8,715 nucleotides of DNA, from contig JAEYVZ010000031.1 in the NCBI GenBank assembly GCA_023431405.1, forward strand, positions 1 to 8,715. The letters run 5' to 3'. The notes beneath the pieces are model-generated. The model had not been told where the DNA came from and searched no databases. It saw only the letters and a list, made by a program, of their open reading frames with translations. Shown here piece by piece: positions 1 to 5,742 of the stretch; the stretch's first letter is position 1, and the number at the start of each line of letters is the position of its first letter. A program made the position numbers and the translations under genes. The stretch is from Actinomycetes bacterium (GTDB lineage Bacteria; Actinomycetota; Actinomycetes; Actinomycetales; Microbacteriaceae).

Positions 1-22
1 GCCCTCGGACGGACTCGAACAC
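1..22 (-). CDS. prfA: Peptide chain release factor 1, first codons only (partial)
   Basis: The seven complete codons before the window edge read GTG then FESVRG, which matches the usual N-terminus of actinobacterial release factor 1 (M-F-E-S-V). RF1 recognises UAA and UAG stop codons and releases the finished peptide from the ribosome. The gene starts 11 bases after the rho stop codon, and rho-prfA is a common order in Actinobacteria. No strong Shine-Dalgarno sequence is visible in the short gap, so translation may be coupled to rho. Almost all of the gene lies outside the window, so the call rests on a seven-residue match plus synteny. The GTG start is chosen because no ATG is present in this frame nearby. 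Confidence 0.7.
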
Positions 23-33
23 GATGCCGCCGC

Positions 34-2238
34 TCAGCGGATGCTGTTCTCGTGCCCGTGGCTCGAGCCGCCGCCGTGGCCGTCACGAGCGGGCGTCGGG
101 ATCGACTTCTGCATCTGCACGAGGAACTCGACGTTGGACTGCGTCTCCTTGAGCTTGCCGAGCACGACCTCGAGGGCCTGCTGGGGCTCGAGACCGGCCA
201 GCGCGCGGCGGAGCTTCCAGGTGATCTTGACCTCGTCGGGCGACAGCAGCATCTCTTCACGGCGGGTGCTCGACGCGTTCACGTCGACCGCCGGGAAGAT
301 CCGCTTGTCGGCGAGCTGACGCGACAGGCGCAGCTCGCTGTTGCCGGTGCCCTTGAACTCCTCGAAGATGACCTCGTCCATCTTGGATCCGGTCTCCACG
401 AGCGCGGTCGCGAGGATCGTGAGCGACCCGCCGTTCTCGATGTTGCGCGCAGCGCCGAAGAAGCGCTTGGGCGGATACAGCGCCGACGCGTCGACACCAC
501 CGGTGAGCACACGGCCCGACGTGGGGGCCGAGATGTTGTAGGCGCGTCCGAGACGGGTGATCGAGTCGAGCAGCACGACGACGTCGCGACCGAGCTCCAC
601 GAGACGCTTCGCGCGCTCGATGGCGAGCTCGGCGACCGTGGTGTGGTCTTCGGCGGGCCGGTCGAAGGTCGAGGCGATGACCTCGCCCTTCACCGTGCGC
701 TGCATGTCGGTGACCTCTTCGGGACGCTCGTCGACCAGAACGACCATGAGGTGGACCTCGGGGTTGTTGGTGGCGATGGCGTTGGCGATCTGCTGGAGCA
801 CGATCGTCTTGCCGGCCTTGGGCGGCGCGACGATGAGGCCGCGCTGACCCTTGCCGATCGGGGCGACGAGGTCGATGATGCGCTGCGTCAGCTTCTCCGG
901 CGCGGTCTCGAGGCGCAGGCGCTCCTGCGGGTAGAGCGGCGTGAGCTTGCCGAACTCGACACGGGTCGCGGCGTCGTCGACCGACAGTCCGTTGATCGCG
1001 TCGACCTTGACGAGCGCGTTGTACTTCTGGCGGCTCGACTGCTCGCCCTCGCGGGGCTGCTTGATGGCGCCGACGACGGCGTCGCCCTTGCGCAGGTTGT
1101 ACTTCTTCACCTGACCGAGCGAGACGTAGACGTCGCTCGGGCCGGGAAGGTAGCCGGTCGTGCGCACGAACGCGTAGTTGTCGAGCACGTCGAGGATGCC
1201 GGCGATCGGGATGAGGACGTCGTCCTCGCCGATCTCGGTCTCGAACTCGTCACCCGTCTGCCCGCCGCGGCGCTTGTTGCGCTGACGGCCGCGGCCCTGA
1301 CCCTGGTTCTGGCCCTGGTGGTCGTCGTTCTCGGCGGCAGGAGCGGCGGCGGGCGAAGACTCGGTCTGGTCGCTCCCCTGCTCCTTGTCGCCGCCCTTGT
1401 TGCGGTTGCGGTTGCGGCTGCGGCTGCGCGAACGGCTGCGGCTGGGAGTGTCCGAGGAGGCGTCGCCCTCGGCATCCGACTTCTCTTCGTCGGTGCTGTC
1501 ACCTTCGGACGCCGCGGCGTCGGGGGTGGCATCGCTCTGCTTCTGCGCGTCGGACGTCTCCGCGTCGCTCTTCTCGGTGCCCGACTTCTCAGCATCGCTC
1601 TTCTGGGCGTCGCCGGACGCGGCGTCGCCGGACGCGGCGTCGGCGGACGCGGCAGGTGCGGCCTTCTTGCGTCCGCGGCCCTTCGCGGGTGCGGCGGGCG
1701 CCTCGTCGGCGGCCGGAGCGTCGGCGGCTGCGGCATCCTGCGACGCGGCATCGTCGGCGGTGGGTGCCTCGGCAGCGGGCGCCTCGACGGCAGGAGCATC
1801 GGCGGCGGATGCCGCGGCCTCTGCCGCAGCCTCGACGTCGGCGCTCTTGGCCCGGCGCGGGGCGCGCTTGCGAGGAGCCTTCGCGGGCTTCTCCTCCGCG
1901 GCAGGCGCGGGTGCTTCTTCGCTGGGGGCTTCTTCGCTGGGGGTCTCTTCGCTGGGCGCCTCGACGGCGGCCGCGTCTGCGGGTGCGTCGTCGGTCGCCG
2001 GAGCTTCGGCGGCGGCAGGCGCCTCATCCGAGGCGGGTGCCTCGTCGGCGCCCTCCTCGGCGGCCTCTTCGGCGGCGGCATCCTCGGCGGCGGGCGCCTC
2101 GTCTGCAGCGACCTCGGCGGCCGGCGTCTCCGCCGTCTCGGTCGTGTTCTCGTCGGCGGACGCCGACTCGGTGGTGACGTCTGCGGTGGCGTCTTCGCGC
2201 GCAGCGTCGTCGGTCTGGATCTCGGAGATGGACTCCAC
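34..2238 (-). CDS. rho: Transcription termination factor Rho with a long low-complexity N-terminal extension
   Basis: Rho is a hexameric RNA-dependent ATPase/helicase that ends transcription at C-rich, poorly translated RNA. The 734-residue product is much longer than E. coli Rho (419). Residues 1-335 are low-complexity: acidic Ala/Glu/Pro/Asp tracts, basic patches at 120-131, 186-192 and 316-324, a Lys-Ser-Asp-Ala region near 213-237, and an Arg-Ser/Arg-Asn run at 266-280. The cold-shock-like RNA-binding domain spans about 341-400, with the typical YVSLGQVKKYNLRKGD. The ATPase core carries the Walker A loop at 471-478 (APPKAGKT), Walker B at 553-559 (VVVLLDS) and the secondary RNA-site segment VLTGGVDASALYPPKRFFGA at about 577-596. 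A Gly/His-rich tail follows residue 718. Actinobacterial Rho proteins such as that of Micrococcus luteus are known for a charged insertion, but there it follows an N-terminal helical Rho_N domain that I cannot find here. The GTG start is supported by AGGGAG five bases upstream. The function is certain; the role of the extension is not. Confidence 0.97.
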   Translation of the reverse strand: MESISEIQTDDAAREDATADVTTESASADENTTETAETPAAEVAADEAPAAEDAAAEEAAEEGADEAPASDEAPAAAEAPATDDAPADAAAVEAPSEETPSEEAPSEEAPAPAAEEKPAKAPRKRAPRRAKSADVEAAAEAAASAADAPAVEAPAAEAPTADDAASQDAAAADAPAADEAPAAPAKGRGRKKAAPAASADAASGDAASGDAQKSDAEKSGTEKSDAETSDAQKQSDATPDAAASEGDSTDEEKSDAEGDASSDTPSRSRSRSRSRNRNRNKGGDKEQGSDQTESSPAAAPAAENDDHQGQNQGQGRGRQRNKRRGGQTGDEFETEIGEDDVLIPIAGILDVLDNYAFVRTTGYLPGPSDVYVSLGQVKKYNLRKGDAVVGAIKQPREGEQSSRQKYNALVKVDAINGLSVDDAATRVEFGKLTPLYPQERLRLETAPEKLTQRIIDLVAPIGKGQRGLIVAPPKAGKTIVLQQIANAIATNNPEVHLMVVLVDERPEEVTDMQRTVKGEVIASTFDRPAEDHTTVAELAIERAKRLVELGRDVVVLLDSITRLGRAYNISAPTSGRVLTGGVDASALYPPKRFFGAARNIENGGSLTILATALVETGSKMDEVIFEEFKGTGNSELRLSRQLADKRIFPAVDVNASSTRREEMLLSPDEVKITWKLRRALAGLEPQQALEVVLGKLKETQSNVEFLVQMQKSIPTPARDGHGGGSSHGHENSIR
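1399..1443 (-). repeat. Arg-Ser / Arg-Asn dipeptide run within rho
   Basis: Rho residues 266-280 alternate Ser-Arg five times, then Asn-Arg, giving a strongly basic patch in an otherwise acidic, disordered region. On the plus strand it appears as repeated TTGCGG and CTGCGG hexamers. It probably contributes to RNA binding, since Arg-rich segments in other actinobacterial Rho proteins help them act on structured GC-rich RNA. That role is inferred here. Confidence 0.85.
1608..1652 (-). repeat. Three tandem 15-base units within rho
   Basis: The plus-strand unit CGTCGCCGGACGCGG occurs twice exactly (1608-1622, 1623-1637) and a third time with one substitution (1638-1652). It encodes Ser-Gly/Ala-Asp-Ala-Ala repeats in the disordered part of Rho. 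The unit is a multiple of three, so gain or loss of copies keeps the reading frame. Confidence 0.85.
1913..1957 (-). repeat. Three tandem 15-base units encoding Pro-Ser-Glu-Glu-Ala/Thr within rho
   Basis: The plus-strand unit GCTTCTTCGCTGGGG is present at 1913-1927 and 1928-1942, with a diverged third copy at 1943-1957. It encodes repeated PSEEA/T at Rho residues 95-109, part of the acidic low-complexity tract. The unit is in frame, so copy number could vary without breaking the gene. Confidence 0.85.
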
Positions 2239-2391
2239 GAGTTCTCCCTCTACATATGGATAGGACTGACCGCATCTCGGGCCCGTCCACAGCGGGCGCC
2301 ATCCTGTCCTGAAGCGCGTCGCGTCACGGAGACAGCGTGCGCCAGGGCGGGGGTCATACGGTGGTTCGCAGATTTGCGACGGAGGCCAGAT
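2239..2391 (-). promoter_or_regulatory. thrB-rho intergenic region (rho leader)
   Basis: This 153-base gap is the only sizeable spacing ahead of rho, so it should hold the rho leader and perhaps a rho promoter. On the minus strand it contains a C-rich stretch at about 2340-2365, a weak five-base-pair hairpin with a four-base loop at 2366-2379, another at 2281-2297 (GCCCG/CGGGC, seven-base loop), and the rho ribosome binding site. I cannot pick a convincing -35/-10 pair. Rho autoregulates through premature termination in its own leader in E. coli, and the C-rich unstructured stretch would suit that. This is inference. Confidence 0.4.
2244..2249 (-). promoter_or_regulatory. Ribosome binding site of rho
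   Basis: The minus strand reads AGGGAG followed by five bases and the GTG at 2238. This fixes the rho start. The nearest upstream ATG (2255-2253) is followed directly by a TAG stop. Confidence 0.75.
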
Positions 2392-3324
2392 TCACGAGAG
2401 TCTCGTGGAACCCTCCGTATAGTCCCTCACTGTACCACCCCGCACATCGACAGCGAGCAGGAGCGGTTCCCACGGAGTGTCCGCCTGCGCGGCGACCTCG
2501 ACGGCCTCCAGCCGGCGTCCGGGGCCGTCGGCGAGCACGAGCACGCTGGGCCCCGCGCCCGACACGACGGCGGCGAATCCGGCCGCCCGGAGCCGGCGCA
2601 CCAGCTCATCGGTCGCGGGCATCGCCTGCGCACGATACGACTGGTGGAGCTTGTCCTCGGTGGCGGCCATCAGCAGTTCGGGGCTCTGGGTGAGCGCCGC
2701 GATCAGGAGAGCCGAGCGCGACACGTTGAACACGGCATCCTCGCGCGGGACCTGCAGCGGAGCGAGCCCGCGGGCGACGCTCGTCGACATCGTGAACTCC
2801 GGCACGAAGACGAGGGGCGACACGCCCCGGTGCACGAGCAGCTTCTTGTGCTGCGGGCCGTGGTCGTCCATCCACGCGATCGTGAGACCGCCGAACAGGG
2901 CGGGTGCGACGTTGTCGGGGTGGCCTTCCATCTCGGTCGCCAGGCGCAGGAGCATGTCGGGACCGAGGTCGACCTCACCGGCGAGCAGCCCCTTCGCGGC
3001 GAGGAGGCCCGCAACGACCGCCGCCCCCGACGAGCCCATGCCCCGTCCGTGCGGGATGGCGTTGCGCGCCGAGAGGTGGATGCCGGGCATCGTGCGACCG
3101 ACCGCCTCGTAGGCGTACGCGATGGCGCGCACCACGAGGTGCGACGCGTCGGTGGGAACGTCATCCGCGCCCTCCCCCGACACCACGATCTCGAGGCGGT
3201 CTTCGGGCAGCGTCGCCACCGTGAGCTCGTCGTACACGCTCAGGGCGAGCCCGAGCGTGTCGAAGCCGGGCCCCAGGTTCGCGCTCGTGGCGGGCACCCG
3301 TACGGAGACGGCGCGACTGCTCAT
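2392..3324 (-). CDS. thrB: Homoserine kinase
   Basis: ThrB phosphorylates L-homoserine with ATP to O-phospho-L-homoserine, the substrate of threonine synthase, in the cytoplasm. The 310-residue product equals the usual family length. GHMP-kinase motifs are all present: the substrate-side motif PATSANLGPGFDTLGLAL at 11-28, the Gly/Ser-rich phosphate loop PHGRGMGSSGAA at 91-102, EGHPDNVAPALFGG at 133-146, and the C-terminal SGAGPSVLVL at 255-264. An open frame continues upstream to 3654, but that part overlaps thrC in another frame. The start at 3324 is chosen because its ATG overlaps the thrC stop as ATGA and the protein then begins as the family does. There is no separate Shine-Dalgarno sequence, so translation is probably coupled to thrC. 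It is the last gene of the lysA-hom-thrC-thrB cluster. Confidence 0.96.
   Translation of the reverse strand: MSSRAVSVRVPATSANLGPGFDTLGLALSVYDELTVATLPEDRLEIVVSGEGADDVPTDASHLVVRAIAYAYEAVGRTMPGIHLSARNAIPHGRGMGSSGAAVVAGLLAAKGLLAGEVDLGPDMLLRLATEMEGHPDNVAPALFGGLTIAWMDDHGPQHKKLLVHRGVSPLVFVPEFTMSTSVARGLAPLQVPREDAVFNVSRSALLIAALTQSPELLMAATEDKLHQSYRAQAMPATDELVRRLRAAGFAAVVSGAGPSVLVLADGPGRRLEAVEVAAQADTPWEPLLLAVDVRGGTVRDYTEGSTRLS
2393..2407 (-). other. Perfect inverted repeat overlapping the thrB stop codon
   Basis: The 15-base sequence CACGAGAGTCTCGTG is two seven-base arms around one central base. In RNA it would form about six pairs with a three-base loop. It spans the last codons and stop of thrB. No U-tract follows it, so it is not a standard intrinsic terminator. 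It could stabilise the 3' end of the operon message, be a dyad operator ahead of rho, or be chance. Confidence 0.4.
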
Positions 3325-4400
3325 GCGGTGGGTGCCAGTCCGAGGACGGAGGCGACCTCGCTGGTGGCGGCGTCGACGACGGTCGGGGTGACCTCCGAGC
3401 CGTCGGGCTGGCGCAGGGCCCACTGCGGGTCTTTCAGGCCGTGGCCGGTGACGGTGAGCACGACCTTCGCGCCGGCGGGCACGACTCCCGCTTCGGCCCG
3501 GTCGAGGAGGCCCGCCACGCTGATGGCGGAGGCGGGCTCCACGAACACGCCGACGGTTCCCGCGAGCAGCTTCTGCGCCGCGAGGATGCGGTCGTCGTCG
3601 ATCGCGCCGAACCAGCCTTCGGTCGCGTCGCGCGCTTCGAGAGCGAGCTCCCACGAGGCGGGGTTGCCGATGCGGATGGCCGAGGCGATCGTCTCCGGGT
3701 TGCGCACGATCTCGCCGCGGACGAGCGGCGCGGAGCCGGCCGCCTGGAGGCCGAACATGCGGGGCACACGCGTGGCGACGCCACGGGCGGCCTCTTCGCG
3801 GTATCCGCGCGAGTATGCCGTGTAGTTGCCCGCGTTGCCGACCGGGATGAAGTGGAAGTCGGGGGCGTCGCCGAGCTGGCTGACGACCTCGTAGGCGGCC
3901 GTCTTCTGGCCCTCGATGCGGTCGGGGTTGACCGAGTTGACGAGGTGCACGGGGTAGTGGTCGGCGAGCTCACGGGCGATCTCGAGGCAGTCGTCGAAGT
4001 TGCCGCGGATCTGGATGAGCTGGCCGTTGTGGATGACGGCCTGGCTGAGCTTGCCCATCGCGATCTTGCCCTCGGGCACGAGCACGGCGGCGGTGATGCC
4101 GGCGTGGGCCGCATAGGCGGCGGCGGATGCCGAGGTGTTGCCCGTGGAGGCGCAGATGACGGCCTTCGCACCGTGCTCGACGGCGCGGGAGAGCGCGACG
4201 GTCATGCCGCGGTCTTTGAAGGAACCCGTCGGGTTCATGCCCTCGAACTTGATGTAGACCTCGGCGCCGGTCATCTGCGACAGCGAGGGGGCGGGGATCA
4301 GGGGCGTCCCGCCCTCACCCAGGGTGACGACCGTCGATGCGTCGGTGACGCCCAGACGGTCGGCGTATTCGCGCATCACTCCGCGCCAGACGTGTGCCAT
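3321..4400 (-). CDS. thrC: Threonine synthase (short, Mycobacterium/Bacillus type)
   Basis: ThrC converts O-phospho-L-homoserine and water to L-threonine and phosphate, using pyridoxal phosphate. The 359-residue product belongs to the short class of threonine synthases rather than the longer E. coli/Corynebacterium class. The segment GEGGTPL is at 28-34. The PLP Schiff-base lysine is K62 in GSFKDRGM (59-66). ASTGNTSAS at 84-92 is the substrate/cofactor loop, GNAGNYTAY at 188-196 binds the PLP phosphate, and TGHGLKDP lies at 318-325. The gene starts one base after the hom stop, behind a strong AAGGAG, and its stop overlaps the thrB start by four bases. Its position between hom and thrB puts all three steps from aspartate semialdehyde to threonine together. 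Confidence 0.97.
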   Translation of the reverse strand: MAHVWRGVMREYADRLGVTDASTVVTLGEGGTPLIPAPSLSQMTGAEVYIKFEGMNPTGSFKDRGMTVALSRAVEHGAKAVICASTGNTSASAAAYAAHAGITAAVLVPEGKIAMGKLSQAVIHNGQLIQIRGNFDDCLEIARELADHYPVHLVNSVNPDRIEGQKTAAYEVVSQLGDAPDFHFIPVGNAGNYTAYSRGYREEAARGVATRVPRMFGLQAAGSAPLVRGEIVRNPETIASAIRIGNPASWELALEARDATEGWFGAIDDDRILAAQKLLAGTVGVFVEPASAISVAGLLDRAEAGVVPAGAKVVLTVTGHGLKDPQWALRQPDGSEVTPTVVDAATSEVASVLGLAPTA

Positions 4401-4401
4401 G

Positions 4402-5742
4402 TCAGTCTCCTTCCACGCGCAGGACCGAGGCGACGCGTTCGACGACGTCGCTCGATGCGAGACGGTCGACCGTCTCGGCGAGATCCTGCTCCCGTGCCTT
4501 GTGGGTGCCGATGACCAGGCGGGCGTGCCCGGCCCCCTCGGCTCCGCTGTCGGTCTGATCGGCGAGGGGCTCCTCGCCGATGATGGTCTGCTCCACCGTC
4601 GCGATCGACACGCGGCCGTCGGCGAGGATGCCCGCGATCGTCGCGAGCACGCCGGGCCGGTCGTCGACCTCGAGGGTGATCTGGTAGCGGGTCACCGCGC
4701 GGCCGACGGGAGCGGTGGGGAGGTTCGCACTCGTCGACTCCCCCACTCCCACGCCGCCGGCGATGTGACGACGGGCGGCCGAGACGACGTCGCCGAGCAC
4801 GGCAGAAGCCGTCTGGATGCCGCCGGCGCCGGCGCCGTAGAACATGAGGTCGCCGGCGGCCTCCGCCTGCACGAACACCGCGTTGTTCGCGCCGCGCACG
4901 CTGGCGAGCGGGTGGTCGCGGCCGACGAGCGCGGGGTGGACCCGCACGGAGATCGACTCGCGGCCGTCGTCGTCGATGCGCTCGCACACGGCGAGGAGCT
5001 TCACGACGTAGCCTGCCTGGCGTGCGGCATCCATCACCTGCGTGTCGATCGCGGTGATGCCCTCGCGGTGCACGGCCTCCAGCGGCACGGGCGTGTGGAA
5101 GGCGAGGGAGGCGAGGATCGCCGCCTTCTGCGCTGCGTCGAAGCCCTCGACATCGGCCGTGGGGTCGGCCTCCGCGTAGCCGAGGCGCTGCGCGTCGGCG
5201 AGCACGTCGGCGTAGTCGGCGCCTTCGGCATCCATGCGGTCGAGGATGTAGTTGGTCGTGCCGTTGACGATGGCGAGGATGCGGTTGACGCGGTCTCCGG
5301 CGAGGGAGTCGCGCAGCGGCCGGATGATCGGGATCGCCCCGGCGACGGCGGCCTCGTAGTGCACCGATGCGCCCACCTGGTCGGCGGCCTCGAACAGCTC
5401 GGGGCCGTGGGTGGCCAGCAGCGCCTTGTTGCCGGTGACGACGTCGGCGCCGGCGTTGAGCGCCTGCAGCAGTGCCGTGCGGGCGGGCTCGATGCCGCCC
5501 ATCAGCTCGATGACGATGTCGCTTCCGACGATGAGGGGCTCGGCGTCGGTGGTCAGCAGCTCCCGCGGCAGCTCGGTGTCGCGGGGCGCGTCGAGGTCGC
5601 GGACGGCGATCCCCACCAGGTCGAGACGGGCGCCCGCCCGCTCGGCGAGCTCGTCGGAGTGCTTCAGCAGGAGCGCTGCGACCTGGGAGCCGACGGAGCC
5701 CGCCCCCAGGAGCGCCACCCGCAGGCGACGGTCATCAGTCAT
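4402..5742 (-). CDS. hom: Homoserine dehydrogenase with C-terminal ACT domain
   Basis: Hom reduces L-aspartate-4-semialdehyde to L-homoserine with NAD(P)H, the branch point from lysine synthesis toward threonine and methionine. The 446-residue product is close to the C. glutamicum enzyme in length. The Rossmann loop GAGSVG is at 13-18, TGNKALLA at 103-110 (K106), NGTTNYIL at 160-167, and the catalytic segment YAEADPTADVEGFDAAQK at 189-206, where D202 and K206 fit the family's Asp-x-x-x-Lys pair. GAGAGGIQTASAVLGD spans 303-318. An ACT domain from about 353 (ITLEVDDRPGVLATIAGIL) to the end suggests threonine feedback inhibition, as known for related actinobacterial enzymes. A polar loop at about 390-406 looks longer than I expect for ACT domains here. 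The start is directly next to the lysA stop (TGAATG) behind GGAGGG. Confidence 0.97.
   Translation of the reverse strand: MTDDRRLRVALLGAGSVGSQVAALLLKHSDELAERAGARLDLVGIAVRDLDAPRDTELPRELLTTDAEPLIVGSDIVIELMGGIEPARTALLQALNAGADVVTGNKALLATHGPELFEAADQVGASVHYEAAVAGAIPIIRPLRDSLAGDRVNRILAIVNGTTNYILDRMDAEGADYADVLADAQRLGYAEADPTADVEGFDAAQKAAILASLAFHTPVPLEAVHREGITAIDTQVMDAARQAGYVVKLLAVCERIDDDGRESISVRVHPALVGRDHPLASVRGANNAVFVQAEAAGDLMFYGAGAGGIQTASAVLGDVVSAARRHIAGGVGVGESTSANLPTAPVGRAVTRYQITLEVDDRPGVLATIAGILADGRVSIATVEQTIIGEEPLADQTDSGAEGAGHARLVIGTHKAREQDLAETVDRLASSDVVERVASVLRVEGD
4407..4412 (-). promoter_or_regulatory. Ribosome binding site of thrC
   Basis: AAGGAG lies inside the 3' end of hom, six bases before the thrC ATG. 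It is the best Shine-Dalgarno match in the window and supports the start at 4400. Confidence 0.8.

Noticed and set aside
2366..2379. A TCGCA/TGCGA hairpin as an intrinsic terminator of the threonine operon
   Set aside because: It has only five pairs with an A/T-containing loop and no U-tract after it. It is mentioned as part of the leader but is not strong enough to call a terminator.
3325..3654. A 110-codon upstream extension of thrB
   Set aside because: It overlaps the 3' end of thrC in another frame and is Arg-rich without homology to homoserine kinase. The ATG at 3324 gives the exact family length and an ATGA overlap.
52..3825. A 1257-codon open frame on the plus strand, antisense to rho, thrB and part of thrC
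   Set aside because: It crosses three confidently identified minus-strand genes and the intergenic gap. Its product is Arg/Gly/Val/Leu-rich with no recognisable domain. Long antisense frames are expected in very GC-rich coding DNA because stop codons are rare opposite GC-ending codons.
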